NCBI RefSeq assembly: GCF_030812995.1
Contig: NZ_JAUSTT010000007.1
Coordinates: forward strand, 118,355-182,354
Direction: 5' to 3'
Length of the DNA stretch: 64,000 nucleotides
From: Bacillus chungangensis
GTDB lineage: Bacteria; Bacillota; Bacilli; Bacillales; Bacillaceae_C
Position 1 is the first letter of the stretch. Each line of letters begins with the position of its first letter. A program made the position numbers and the translations under genes. Below the pieces are notes generated by a model that ran no database searches, had not been told where the DNA came from, and was given only the letters and a program-made list of their open reading frames with translations. This document shows, one piece after another, positions 7,860 through 17,196 of this stretch.

Positions 7860-8546
7860 ATGAAGCTATTATGGATAGAAGATGAGTATCGTATCGTTGC
7901 CGAGGTCATCCCTTTTTTGGAACAAGAAGGATGTAAGATAACACATGTTCTCAACTCCAATGAAGCATTATCTATTCTTGAAAAAGAAAGGTTTGATTTA
8001 CTGCTGATAGATTGGATGCTTCCAGGAATGCCAGGGACTGAATTATGCAAAGAAGTGCAGCAAAGATGGAAAGTCCCTGTTATTATGTTAACAGCAAGAT
8101 CCGAAGAATGGGATAAAGTGATTGCTCTTGAAATTGGTGCAGATGATTATATCGTAAAACCTTTTGGAATGAGAGAATTGTTTGCGAGAATAAAAGCAGT
8201 TTTACGAAGGGCGGGTTCCTATAATATAGCAAAAGATCGTGTTTTACAAATACAATCATTAACGATTGACATTTTAGGTCATGAAGTAAGAAAGAATGAT
8301 GAACTTGTCTCCCTTACTCCAACAGAATTTAATATATTAGTAACCTTAGCTCAACAGCCTGGTCGTGTATTTAGTCGATTACAGCTGATAGATGATGCTT
8401 TAGGAGAGACTTATTACGGATTTGAAAGAACGATTGATTCGCACATTCGGAATTTAAGACAAAAAGTGGAGGATGATCCCGCTGACCCGCAATACATCTT
8501 AACCGTATATGGAATCGGTTATAAATTTGGAGGAGGCATTGATTAA
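7860..8546 (+). CDS. OmpR/PhoB-family response regulator
   Basis: 228 residues from the ATG at 7860 (RBS AAGGAGAG); an upstream in-frame start lies inside the repeat and is not credible. The N-terminal receiver has acidic residues IEDE, phospho-acceptor Asp51 (LLLIDWMLPG), LTAR and Lys100 (YIVKPF). The C-terminal winged-helix domain carries LTPTEFNILV, the recognition helix around TIDSHIRNLRQKV and YGIGYKF. It is a DNA-binding transcription regulator, presumably phosphorylated by the kinase that starts 1 base after its stop. By position it should control the downstream ABC exporter. No promoter is visible in the 45 bases before it, so transcription may begin in repeat copy 2. Confidence 0.92.
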   Translation: MKLLWIEDEYRIVAEVIPFLEQEGCKITHVLNSNEALSILEKERFDLLLIDWMLPGMPGTELCKEVQQRWKVPVIMLTARSEEWDKVIALEIGADDYIVKPFGMRELFARIKAVLRRAGSYNIAKDRVLQIQSLTIDILGHEVRKNDELVSLTPTEFNILVTLAQQPGRVFSRLQLIDDALGETYYGFERTIDSHIRNLRQKVEDDPADPQYILTVYGIGYKFGGGID

Positions 8547-8547
8547 T

Positions 8548-9873
8548 ATGTGGTCAATCGTTAGAAAGCGCTCTCTCCTAACGGCACTTATCACAGCTGT
8601 TGCCTGCTCTTTGTTTATATTTGTTTTTATTACATGGTTACAATTTCAAGCTAATCGAGATTATGAGCAGCAACAGAAGATGCAAACGGAGATTTTTCTA
8701 GCCTCCTATTACGAAATTTATGGAAACTGGGAAAATGCTATCGACAAGCTTCAAACAGCAAAACTATTTCAGAATAGTGACATTCAGATTTGGTCGTCCA
8801 CTAATCAACCCCTCTGGCCGCAGAAAACAGTAGATCATGGTTCGGATGAGATAGGTAATCGCAACGTTGAGGAGAGTCGACGTCATGTGTTGATTTTAAA
8901 TGGACAAGTAATTGGAACTTTTACAGGTACCTTTGAAAGAGAAAGCATCCCAGTTCCATATTTGATGATTTTCTCATTTACCATTGGTTTGCTCTTATTT
9001 ATCATCATCTATAGCGTCATATTAAAAAAAGAACGAACGCATAGGCAGTCTCTTAAGAAGATCATCACGCAACTAGCTTTTTTTGAGCCGCCTAAACATG
9101 AAAAAAGACAGGATTCCTATTCAGATATGGAGCAATTAATAGAAACAAAAGTAAATAAGATTGCAGAGCGTCTGTATCTGCTTGAGACGATTAGGAAGTC
9201 AATGGTAGCGGATATTGCCCATGAATTACGAACCCCACTAACAGTGATGCGGGCTAAGCTTGATAATTCTTTACGTAACCAGATCCCATTGGAACTTCCT
9301 CAAGCTTCATTGCTTCAGGACGAAATATATCGAATGAGTAAGCTTCTTGGAGATTTACAGCAACTTGCCTTAGCGGAATCAGGCCATCTGATATTGCATA
9401 AAAATTGGTTTTCGTTACGGAGCATGTTAGAAGAGCTGACATCTTTATTAGCGATAGATTCGAAGGAATCAGGAATAGCAGTAAGATTACAAAGTGAAGA
9501 AGCTTTTCGTGTCTACGCGGATGAAAACCGTCTTAGACAAGTATTTGTGAATATCGTCGGCAATGCCCTAAGATTTGCACGCTCTATGGTTTCCATCTCA
9601 GTGTCTTTTGAGTCTTCTTCCTGTATCATTACAGTGACTGATGATGGAGTAGGGATAGAGGAGGAAGAGATTCCCTATCTATTTGAGCGTTTCTATAGAG
9701 GAACGGTAAACCGACGAAAAGAAGGGAACGGCTCTTTAACTGGTCTTGGTTTAGGGCTTCCTATTGCAAACGAGTTAATCGAAGCACATCATGGAACGAT
9801 CGATGTAACAAGCAGATGGCAAGAAGGGACAACTTTTCAAATTAAATTCCCTATTTATTACGAAGCAACATAA
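8548..9873 (+). CDS. Membrane sensor histidine kinase
   Basis: 441 residues from the ATG at 8548; GGAGGAGG lies inside the end of the regulator gene, so the two are translationally coupled. Membrane segments at about 10-32 and 137-159 enclose an extracytoplasmic sensor of about 100 residues. The dimerisation box is DIAHELRTP (His225), then N box NALRFA, G1 DDGVGIEE, F box FERFYRG and G2 GLGLGLP, so the kinase core is complete. The signal is unknown. The neighbouring exporter suggests a membrane or envelope stress such as an antimicrobial compound, but the long extracytoplasmic loop differs from the short-loop BceS type. Confidence 0.92.
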   Translation: MWSIVRKRSLLTALITAVACSLFIFVFITWLQFQANRDYEQQQKMQTEIFLASYYEIYGNWENAIDKLQTAKLFQNSDIQIWSSTNQPLWPQKTVDHGSDEIGNRNVEESRRHVLILNGQVIGTFTGTFERESIPVPYLMIFSFTIGLLLFIIIYSVILKKERTHRQSLKKIITQLAFFEPPKHEKRQDSYSDMEQLIETKVNKIAERLYLLETIRKSMVADIAHELRTPLTVMRAKLDNSLRNQIPLELPQASLLQDEIYRMSKLLGDLQQLALAESGHLILHKNWFSLRSMLEELTSLLAIDSKESGIAVRLQSEEAFRVYADENRLRQVFVNIVGNALRFARSMVSISVSFESSSCIITVTDDGVGIEEEEIPYLFERFYRGTVNRRKEGNGSLTGLGLGLPIANELIEAHHGTIDVTSRWQEGTTFQIKFPIYYEAT

Positions 9874-9968
9874 TCTGCACAACATCTGCATCATTCCTCT
9901 ATCACTTCTGAATAATTACTTGTTACATTTATATCTAGTGAACTATTTAACATGTTATGGTGAGGCAT

Positions 9969-10136
9969 ATGCCCAGAACATCAGTGATAGGCTTAATTGT
10001 AGGTGTAACTGCAGTTGTTGTTGGAATAGTGCTAAAGGGTGTTGGACTTTCTTCTTTGCTTAATGAAGTTGCAATTCTTATGATTATCGCTGGGACAATT
10101 GTAACAGTTATCATTGCTTTTCCAAAGTGGTACTAA
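9969..10136 (+). pseudogene. motA: Truncated motA (flagellar stator) N-terminal fragment
   Basis: A 55-codon frame reads TSVIGLIVGVTAVVVGIVLK and IIAGTIVTVIIAFP, then KWY and a stop. This matches the first 50 or so residues of MotA, ending at the conserved AFP where full-length proteins continue with the cytoplasmic loop. The stator H+ channel subunit is normally about 265 residues and followed by motB; neither the rest of MotA nor MotB is present. It sits between the kinase and the ABC ATPase genes. A role as a small membrane protein of the exporter system cannot be excluded, since the frame is open and in the right direction. Confidence 0.7.
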
Positions 10137-10155
10137 GAAGAGAAGAGGTAGGAAG

Positions 10156-10875
10156 ATGATCAAAGCAAATCAACTAACCAAGATATTTGGAGAGGGCGAA
10201 TCGATGGTTCGCGCATTGAAAGAAGTGAATCTCGTTATTGAGAAAGGTGAAATGGTCAGTATTGTAGGTCCATCAGGATGTGGAAAATCAACATTGCTCC
10301 ATGTTCTTTCTGGAATTGACGATCCGACAGAAGGAGAAGTCTATATCGATGGATTTGACCTTTATGGAGCTAAAGATAATAAGCGCTCTGCGTTCCGCCT
10401 AACAAAAATGGGGTTTGTATTTCAAGCGTTTCATTTGATACCGGTGTTAACTGCTCTTGAAAATGTAGCGCTTCCGCTTATTGGACAAGGTCTGTCAACA
10501 AAGGAAGCAAATGATAAAGCGCGAGCAGCATTAAAGCAAGTAGGCCTCGAAGAAAAACTGTATACTCGTCCTGGTCAATTATCGGGAGGACAAAACCAAC
10601 GTATTGCGATAGCCCGTGCGATTGTTACAGAACCTGCTGTGATTTGGGCAGATGAACCTACAGGGGCCCTTGACAGCCAAACTGCCCAGCAAATTGTCGG
10701 ATTGCTTCGTCATATTAATGATACGATGGGGACAACGATTGTGGTGGTGACACACGACCTAAGCATTTCCAAACAAACCGACCGTATTTTTAGCATGAAA
10801 AATGGGCGAATCATAAAGACAGATACAGTAAACAACTTCGATATATCTGCTGCATTAAAGTTGGTGAGAGAATGA
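10156..10875 (+). CDS. ABC exporter ATP-binding protein (MacB/LolD type)
   Basis: 239 residues from the ATG at 10156 (RBS AGGTAGGAAG). Walker [10 protein letters not shown] (38-46), Q-loop VFQAFHLIP, signature LSGGQ, Walker [14 protein letters not shown] and the switch His in VVTHD are all present. The [10 protein letters not shown] and AFHLIP sequences are typical of the MacB/LolD/BceA family that works with FtsX-like permeases. Its end overlaps the permease start by 4 bases, so the pair forms one unit. It is cytoplasmic, bound to the permease. Confidence 0.93.
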   Translation: MIKANQLTKIFGEGESMVRALKEVNLVIEKGEMVSIVGPSGCGKSTLLHVLSGIDDPTEGEVYIDGFDLYGAKDNKRSAFRLTKMGFVFQAFHLIPVLTALENVALPLIGQGLSTKEANDKARAALKQVGLEEKLYTRPGQLSGGQNQRIAIARAIVTEPAVIWADEPTGALDSQTAQQIVGLLRHINDTMGTTIVVVTHDLSISKQTDRIFSMKNGRIIKTDTVNNFDISAALKLVRE

Positions 10876-13715
10876 AAAGATTGTTTAATCATGGTATTGC
10901 TTGGAAAATGGCGTGGCGAAACCTTATGTCACAACGTCGACGGACACTGTTAACGATAGCAGGAGGCTGTATTAGTACAGCACTTATCATGGCGTCGATT
11001 ATTTTTTATCAATCATTTGATGAAAGCGGCAACCGCTGGCTGAAAAAACACTACGGTCCGATTGATTGGGAGTTGCGTCCACCTAATAACAACTCCTTTT
11101 TTTCAGCCGAAGAATTGCTTACCATTGAACAATTTTTAGAACTATCTCAACTGCAACAATTACCAGCGGTTACATTTGAGACCCAAGTCAGCAAGGTAGA
11201 CGGCAATCTTCAATCTGTTCGAAAGGGTATGCGATATCTTGGCATTGGACTGGATTTTTCACAAGCATCCATATTCGATACTGAAAATCTTTTGTGGAAC
11301 CTTTCTCTATCCGAAGATCAGATCGTTCTCTCTGAAGCGATTGCAAAGCCGCTAGAACTTACGGAAGGAGATACGGTGACATTAACAGATGTTAAAGGGA
11401 AGGAGCATTTTTTTCAGGTTAAAAAAGTTGTCAAGGAAGAAGGAATTTCCGGTTATAGAGGCAGTTCCTTTACTGAAGGTACATTATTAATGGGATTGTC
11501 TCCTGCTAGAATGCTTGCTGGGCTTTCAGATCAAGCAATCACTTCTATATTTACCGGTATACCCGACAATTCATTATTTACCGGTATATCCGACAATTCA
11601 GATATACCCGACAATTCATTTATAATGCCGATTTTTCCAGCCCCATCGCCGTTATTTGAGGTAATAGAACAAAAACGGTTAGATTTTAATCAAGTCCAAG
11701 AGATGAAAATGAAGCATAGGGATATCTTTGTCGGTTGTAGCATGACAGCAATTATAGCCGGAGCCGTGCTCATGATACAAATCCTTCTTATGTTGGCGGA
11801 TAGCCGTAAAGAAACAACAGCAATACTACGGGCCATTGGGTTTCAGCGCAAACAAACGCAAACAATTTTTTTTATCGAGGCTTTTTTAATCAATCTGCTC
11901 TGTACAGGTGTAGGAATTCTTTTGGGGACTCCACTCGGCTATTGTATCATCGTTTTATTTGGGTGGTTCAATCGTGATCTTTTATTTGCCTACAGTGCAA
12001 ATAACATTCCAATCATACCGTATATCTCTCTTGAAGGAATGTTGTTAACAGGTATAATCGTTTTTGGGTTAATCATGTTAACTTCGCTTTCCGCTTGTTT
12101 CAACCTAGGAAATCTGAACATTGTACCTGTCTTACGAGGGAGAGACAATAAAATCGAACTGCGGAGCGCAAGCAAGTATACGAAAGCGCGAATCGGAGTA
12201 ACGTTATGTGCAGCAATGATTCTAGGGATATATATCGTGCAATTAGTGATGGGAAAGGGAATTGCAAATAAAATGATAGACTCCAGATCATACTCTGCAC
12301 CTGCTTTTGCTTTCTGGTTTGTTGCTTCCATTTCTTTATTATATCTAGTCATACAAATTATTCCATTCGTTCAAAAGCTGTTAAAACCATTATTGCTGCG
12401 ATTGGGAATTGGAGAAGCAGCACAAATTCTTGCTTTTCGCTATCCTGCGGGAAACTATCGGCGTACATTCGGCATAACCGTATTATTTAGCTGTTGTTTC
12501 ATGCTGCTTACGCTTGTTGTCATCATTACACAATATTTTGTTCAAGTCATGGAACAAAATCCTTATACAATTCTTAGCTATCCTGCTTATATCAAATATG
12601 AAACGGATAGCGAAAAAGAACAGATTTTATCCATCCTTCACCAAGATCGAAAACTCAGAAAAATAGCTAAAAAATCAGCTGTTCTCGAGCCCTATATGAT
12701 CCAAACTGCTTCAAAAGGAGCATTCCCAGCAGGGGCTCAATTAAATTTGACAATTCCAAACGATGCTTTTTTCCATCATAAAAATCTCACCCTTTCCGAG
12801 CGTTCCACTGCTTTTGTTTCGGATGAGGAGGCTTGGAAAGCAGTGATGAATAATCCGCAATATGTCATTCTGGATAAAAAATATAGTTATGCACTTGAAG
12901 AGTGGCCTGGAATGGAACGAAATGTTTTGCGAAAATTAAATGTGGGAGATAAATTGAGATTGGATGTACTTGGCGTTAATGTTGAACCAAATACACCCGG
13001 TTTTGGAGAGGAACCTAAGGTTGTGGATTCCATTGATATCGAGATTATTGGTTTTGCAGATATTTTATCAAGTATCGAATTTTATAATATCATGTTCGTT
13101 CACCCGCAAGTTCATGAAAAGCTGAAGCCACTAGGATATCGGTGGCCGAATACTCCTGAAAAAGGCTATATCATGCTTCCTTTACTTTCTAAAGATATGA
13201 AATATCTACGTAAAATAGAAGAACAGGTTGCCATTTTAGGTATAAACGGTTTTTTTGCTCCTGGAATCGTGGATGCATCAGACGATATTAAACACATTCA
13301 GATGATGTGGATTTATAATGGTTTCATGATCTTGTCTTTAGGTATTGGTTTAACGGGTTTAGCGATTCTTCAGTTTCGTGCTGTCCAAGAACGGTCTAAA
13401 ATCATTGCCATGATGCGTTGCATTGGACTCAGCACTCGACTTGTTCGACAAATGCTAGTACTTGAAGGAACGATGATAGGATGGATTGGTATCCTTAATG
13501 GTTTTTTGTTTGGTACGATAGGAGGGTATGTGATCGTAAATATATACGAGTCTTACAAGAGGCCAACAGACCCTTCACTGTCCTTTTATTTTCCTTGGGA
13601 GTTGATGTTACCAATAGTTGGTACACTCATGCTCTTAACACTTTTACTAAATGTAGAACCATCAAAACGTATCTTGCAGCTTTCGCCAAGTGAAGCGATC
13701 CGTTCAGTAGACTAG
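10872..13715 (+). CDS. FtsX-like ABC permease, large two-module form
   Basis: 947 residues starting at an ATG overlapping the ATPase stop. It has an N-terminal membrane segment (about 18-40), a large extracytoplasmic domain, a three-helix FtsX module (about 285-415), further helices near 440-560, a second external domain (about 570-815) and a final FtsX module (815-940) with MRCIGLSTRLVRQM and SPSEAIR at the end. This duplicated layout is typical of MacB-like exporters acting on lipids, peptides or lipoproteins at the outer face of the membrane. A short in-frame tandem repeat interrupts the first external domain at residues 226-249. Substrate unknown. Confidence 0.9.
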   Translation: MKRLFNHGIAWKMAWRNLMSQRRRTLLTIAGGCISTALIMASIIFYQSFDESGNRWLKKHYGPIDWELRPPNNNSFFSAEELLTIEQFLELSQLQQLPAVTFETQVSKVDGNLQSVRKGMRYLGIGLDFSQASIFDTENLLWNLSLSEDQIVLSEAIAKPLELTEGDTVTLTDVKGKEHFFQVKKVVKEEGISGYRGSSFTEGTLLMGLSPARMLAGLSDQAITSIFTGIPDNSLFTGISDNSDIPDNSFIMPIFPAPSPLFEVIEQKRLDFNQVQEMKMKHRDIFVGCSMTAIIAGAVLMIQILLMLADSRKETTAILRAIGFQRKQTQTIFFIEAFLINLLCTGVGILLGTPLGYCIIVLFGWFNRDLLFAYSANNIPIIPYISLEGMLLTGIIVFGLIMLTSLSACFNLGNLNIVPVLRGRDNKIELRSASKYTKARIGVTLCAAMILGIYIVQLVMGKGIANKMIDSRSYSAPAFAFWFVASISLLYLVIQIIPFVQKLLKPLLLRLGIGEAAQILAFRYPAGNYRRTFGITVLFSCCFMLLTLVVIITQYFVQVMEQNPYTILSYPAYIKYETDSEKEQILSILHQDRKLRKIAKKSAVLEPYMIQTASKGAFPAGAQLNLTIPNDAFFHHKNLTLSERSTAFVSDEEAWKAVMNNPQYVILDKKYSYALEEWPGMERNVLRKLNVGDKLRLDVLGVNVEPNTPGFGEEPKVVDSIDIEIIGFADILSSIEFYNIMFVHPQVHEKLKPLGYRWPNTPEKGYIMLPLLSKDMKYLRKIEEQVAILGINGFFAPGIVDASDDIKHIQMMWIYNGFMILSLGIGLTGLAILQFRAVQERSKIIAMMRCIGLSTRLVRQMLVLEGTMIGWIGILNGFLFGTIGGYVIVNIYESYKRPTDPSLSFYFPWELMLPIVGTLMLLTLLLNVEPSKRILQLSPSEAIRSVD
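11547..11618 (+). repeat. In-frame tandem repeat inside the FtsX-like permease
   Basis: Two units of about 27 bases and a third of 18 bases encode FTGIPDNS, LFTGISDNS and DIPDNS. Unit length is a multiple of three, so copy-number change would keep the frame. Confidence 0.85.
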
Positions 13716-13853
13716 TAGAAGAATCTTACGAAAAGTTGGATGTTCAGCAACATGTGTTCTAAGAATAAGGAATGAGATGGTTCATCGGTAAAATATTATA
13801 AAGAACTGTGCTGCTGCCCACGGTAACATAAATACAGGTATTTTTTCATTCTG

Positions 13854-13900
13854 AAGTAAGGAGGTGAACAGAAAGATTCTTTTGTTCACCTTCTTTACTT
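13854..13900 (+). terminator. Terminator of the two-component/exporter operon
   Basis: AAGTAAGGAGGTGAACA and TGTTCACCTTCTTTACTT pair with one mismatch around a short loop. The rest of the 419 bases between the permease and marR holds only the marR promoter. Confidence 0.75.
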
Positions 13901-14071
13901 ATAAAAATAAAATAACATCTTGCAAAACAACTATCTATCCTTATAAAAATATTACATTTATTCAGTATTTTTCCACTTTTAATTCATTAAAGATCCTTGC
14001 GTTAGCCACTATGTAACACTATTTGAAAAGAAAAGGAAAAAACTATATTCTCCGTTTTTTCACAAATATAC

Positions 14072-14101
14072 TTGACAAAAGCAACTATCTTACATTATAT
14101 T
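14072..14101 (+). promoter_or_regulatory. Candidate promoter of the MarR gene
   Basis: TTGACA, 18-base spacer, TATATT, 34 bases before the start codon. An operator for self-regulation would be expected here, but I could not define one. Confidence 0.55.
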
Positions 14102-14134
14102 ATCATTACTTTCAGAAAAGGGTGATTTTTATAA

Positions 14135-14560
14135 ATGGAGCAATACACGGAGGAGATAAGAAAATTTAACCGATTTTATACTCGGGTAATCGGAGTGAAC
14201 AATCAATATACAGACAAAAGCAAATATTCGGCGACAGAGGCACAAATTCTCTATGAGATTAGTATAAAGCATCATTGCAGTGCTGGTTATTTAAGTGACT
14301 ATTTTTATCTCGATAAGGGCTATTTAAGCCGAATCATTAAGCGCTTTGAAAAGGATGAAATCATTCGTAAAAGACCAGCGCTTGAAGATAAAAGAGTTGC
14401 GTACATAGAAATAACCGAAAAAGGCCGAAACGAGCTTAGTGAGTTAATTTCATCGGCAAATGATGTTGTTTCGAAGATGATTGCTCACCTCTCTGATGAA
14501 AAAAAACAGTCGCTCATTGAAGCAATGGAAAAAATTCAAGAAATATTAATTGATTATTGA
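14135..14560 (+). CDS. MarR-family transcriptional regulator
   Basis: 141 residues, start supported by GGGTGA. The winged-helix domain includes YSATEAQILYEI, the recognition helix region DYFYLDKGYLSRIIKRFEKD, and the wing with RPALEDKRVAYIEITEKG, where D-x-R is the usual wing motif; the C-terminal helix serves dimerisation. MarR proteins are mostly repressors released by small ligands. It stands directly upstream of and in the same direction as the peptide-type transporter and hydrolase genes, with a terminator between, so it probably controls that operon and itself. Its ligand would be the transported compound or a breakdown product. Confidence 0.88.
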   Translation: MEQYTEEIRKFNRFYTRVIGVNNQYTDKSKYSATEAQILYEISIKHHCSAGYLSDYFYLDKGYLSRIIKRFEKDEIIRKRPALEDKRVAYIEITEKGRNELSELISSANDVVSKMIAHLSDEKKQSLIEAMEKIQEILIDY

Positions 14561-14583
14561 TCTCCATTTTTAAAAAATAAAAA

Positions 14584-14610
14584 CCGATATTTAAATATCG
14601 TGATTTTTTT
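14584..14610 (+). terminator. Terminator after the MarR gene
   Basis: CGATATTT and AAATATCG pair perfectly, followed by TGATTTTTTT. It separates the regulator from the transport operon, at least in part. Confidence 0.6.
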
Positions 14611-14651
14611 CAATCTTTTAGATTTTAAAAAAGAGGGGAGTTTTATTAAAA

Positions 14652-16208
14652 ATGAGAAAACAGGCATACACCTTTATTTTTATGATTTTTCTGATAGTCA
14701 CAACTGCGTGTTCTCCAGAAACAGCAGGAACAGATACGTCAGATAAAAAATCGAATAACAAGGGAGCAGAACAAGCAAACAAAACAGATGTGACGATTGC
14801 GATTGAAGCAGACGCAGGAACTTTACTAGCGAATACAGATGTAAACTATACAACAGATGTGCAAATTAGAAATATTTACGATCCTTTAATCGATCGCGAC
14901 CCAAAAACTGGTGAAGTGATTCCAGCATTAGCAACAGAATGGGAAAACATTGATGAACATACGTGGGAATTCACCCTTAAAGAAGGAGTATCTTTTCACA
15001 ATGGAGCTCCTTTTAATGCGGAAGCAGTAAAGTTTAGTATCGATTTTATTCTCGATGAAGCAAATAATTCTTTTTACCGCTCACGATGGGTAGATGTACA
15101 AGAAGTAAAGGTGATTGATGACTATAAAGTACAGATTATGACGTCAGCACCTTTTCCTAGCATGGTACAAAGAGTTGCAGAAGATCTTTTAATCATGGAA
15201 CCAGGCTATGTAAAAGAAGTAGGACTTGATGAAGCAGCGAAGAAGCCAATTGGTACAGGTGCCTATAAATTTAAAGAATGGAGAAGAGATGAGCACTTAA
15301 AGTTAGAAGCAAATGAAGAGTATTGGAATGGCAAACCAGCAATTAAAGATGTAACATTTCGCTACGTACCTGAGTTTGGATCACGACTTTCTTCATTTTT
15401 AAGCGGAGAAATTGATTTGTTTAAAAACGTGCCAGTAGACTCAGTTGAAAATATTAAGTCTAATCAAAACGCGAAAATTGAAAGTATTGGCTCTTCTAGA
15501 GTGAACTATGTTGCCCTTAATAATTTCTTTAATGGGCCGCTTAAAGATAAAAAAGTGAGACAAGCTCTTAATTATGCAGTAGATGTCGATGAGTTGCTTG
15601 AAACTGTACTTAATGGCAATGGCACAAAAATGACCGGTCCGTTAGCAAAAATTAACCTTGAGTATACGGAAACTGAAGGCTATCAACATGATCCAGATAA
15701 AGCAATTGCACTATTGAAAGAAGCCGGATATGAGCCGGAAGATCTTAATCTTACATTAGATACACCGAATGGCAGATATCCGATGGATACACAGGTAGCA
15801 CAAGCAATTGCTGCTCAACTCCAACGAATTGGCATTAAAGTAGATGTTGAAGTAAACGAATGGGGCAACCACCTAACGAAAATTCGTCAACGTGAAATGG
15901 GAGATATGTTTATTCTAGGTTGGGGTCCAGCCTTTGAAGGCCAGTCAACAATTGAAAACTTATTTACAGAAGCAGCTCCATACAGCGGTTTTTATGAGCC
16001 GGCAGTAGAAGAAGAAATTAAAAAAGCAATTCCACTTTTCGATCCAGAAGAACGTAAAAAAGCATTTGCTGACATCCAGCATCTTTTAGTAGAGGAAGCT
16101 GCTTGGATTCCGTTGTGGCAGCAAGCAGATTTATATGCAGTGCATAAAGACTTGCAATTTCATCCTCGTGTTGATGAAAGAATACAAGTATTTGAGATGA
16201 AGTGGTAG
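14652..16208 (+). CDS. Peptide/nickel-type ABC substrate-binding lipoprotein (system 1)
   Basis: 518 residues with a lipoprotein signal (VTTAC, lipid-modified Cys20), so it is anchored outside the membrane. The body is a family 5 solute-binding protein: ATEWENIDEHTWEFTLKEG, FHNGAPFNAEAVKF, KPIGTGAYKF, RQALNYAVDVDEL and a C-terminal AAWIPLWQQ. These proteins bind dipeptides, oligopeptides or other small solutes. It is the first gene of an operon with two permeases, two ATPases and three hydrolases. A hairpin after the gene probably lets the binding protein be made in excess. The specificity cannot be read from sequence; the downstream enzymes suggest an amidino-, ureido- or N-blocked compound. 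Confidence 0.9.
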   Translation: MRKQAYTFIFMIFLIVTTACSPETAGTDTSDKKSNNKGAEQANKTDVTIAIEADAGTLLANTDVNYTTDVQIRNIYDPLIDRDPKTGEVIPALATEWENIDEHTWEFTLKEGVSFHNGAPFNAEAVKFSIDFILDEANNSFYRSRWVDVQEVKVIDDYKVQIMTSAPFPSMVQRVAEDLLIMEPGYVKEVGLDEAAKKPIGTGAYKFKEWRRDEHLKLEANEEYWNGKPAIKDVTFRYVPEFGSRLSSFLSGEIDLFKNVPVDSVENIKSNQNAKIESIGSSRVNYVALNNFFNGPLKDKKVRQALNYAVDVDELLETVLNGNGTKMTGPLAKINLEYTETEGYQHDPDKAIALLKEAGYEPEDLNLTLDTPNGRYPMDTQVAQAIAAQLQRIGIKVDVEVNEWGNHLTKIRQREMGDMFILGWGPAFEGQSTIENLFTEAAPYSGFYEPAVEEEIKKAIPLFDPEERKKAFADIQHLLVEEAAWIPLWQQADLYAVHKDLQFHPRVDERIQVFEMKW

Positions 16209-16210
16209 AA

Positions 16211-16236
16211 AAAAGGGGGGAGAAGCTCCCCCTTTT
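16211..16236 (+). terminator. Intra-operon hairpin after the binding-protein gene
   Basis: AAAAGGGGG and CCCCCTTTT pair around a short loop. It lies between the binding protein and first permease, where a partial terminator or RNA stabiliser is common. Confidence 0.6.
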
Positions 16237-16267
16237 CAAATGAAAGAGTAAGAATTGGAGGATCATT

Positions 16268-17185
16268 ATGCTTGAATTTGTCATTAAACGTACAGCGCAA
16301 ATGCTCGTCGTCATTTTCTTAGCACTTACTGTCGTATTTTTCCTCATTAGACTTTCAGGCGACCCTACTGCCTTATTTCTACCACCAGATGCACCGAGAG
16401 AGCAGCTCGATAAATACCGCGAATTATTAGGTTTTGATCAGCCGCTGATTATTCAATATAAAGATTTTATGATCAATGCAGTGCAAGGGGATTTTGGAGA
16501 TTCATTAAGAACGAGAGAGGATGCTCTTTCCGTCGTATTGGATCGGCTTCCTGCTACATTTCAATTGGCACTGTCTGCTTTAGTAGTATCGATTGTCATT
16601 GCTATACCGATCGGTGTGCTTTCTGCTTATAAACGAAATACCATTTTTGATCGCATCGGTGTTGCGTTGACAGTATTAGGACAAGCAGTACCAAGTTTTT
16701 GGCTAGGTTTAATCTTGATTTATTTTTTTGCAGCGACACTCAATATCCTCCCATCAGGAGGGGGAGGCTCGCCGCTTCATATGGTCTTGCCAACTTTGAC
16801 CTTGGCAGCATACAGTGTTGCGAGATTCGCCCGTTTTACAAGATCAACGATGTTGGATGTATTGCGTAAAGATTATATTCGAACAGCGCGAGCTTCAGGT
16901 GTGCCAATGATAAAAGTGTTGTCAAAATATGCTTTAAAAAATTCACTTATTCCGATTATTACGTTAGTAGCCCTTGATTTAGGCGTGCTGCTGGGAGGCG
17001 CTGTAATTACCGAGGTCGTCTTCTCATGGCCTGGAATCGGAAGACTGCTGATGCAATCACTCTTAAATAGAGATTTTCCAATTGTGCTCGCCGGCGTGTT
17101 TTTAATCGCTGTCATATATTCAGTTATCAATTTCATCGCGGATCTTTTATATGCGTATGTAAATCCTCAAATTCGCGTGAAGTAG
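16268..17185 (+). CDS. Peptide-type ABC transporter permease, DppB/OppB-like (system 1)
   Basis: 305 residues, RBS TTGGAGGA. It has six predicted membrane segments with the first at about 8-30. The family signature is DYIRTARASGVPMIKVLSKYALKNSL, whose coupling helix contacts the ATPases. The GDFGDSLRTRE segment near residue 80 is also typical. It forms the transmembrane channel with the next gene product. It ends 11 bases before that gene. Confidence 0.93.
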   Translation: MLEFVIKRTAQMLVVIFLALTVVFFLIRLSGDPTALFLPPDAPREQLDKYRELLGFDQPLIIQYKDFMINAVQGDFGDSLRTREDALSVVLDRLPATFQLALSALVVSIVIAIPIGVLSAYKRNTIFDRIGVALTVLGQAVPSFWLGLILIYFFAATLNILPSGGGGSPLHMVLPTLTLAAYSVARFARFTRSTMLDVLRKDYIRTARASGVPMIKVLSKYALKNSLIPIITLVALDLGVLLGGAVITEVVFSWPGIGRLLMQSLLNRDFPIVLAGVFLIAVIYSVINFIADLLYAYVNPQIRVK

Positions 17186-17196
17186 GGGGTTAGAGA

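Noticed and set aside
11990..12352. 120-codon minus-strand frame inside the FtsX-like gene
   Set aside because: Antisense shadow with no RBS or recognisable domain.
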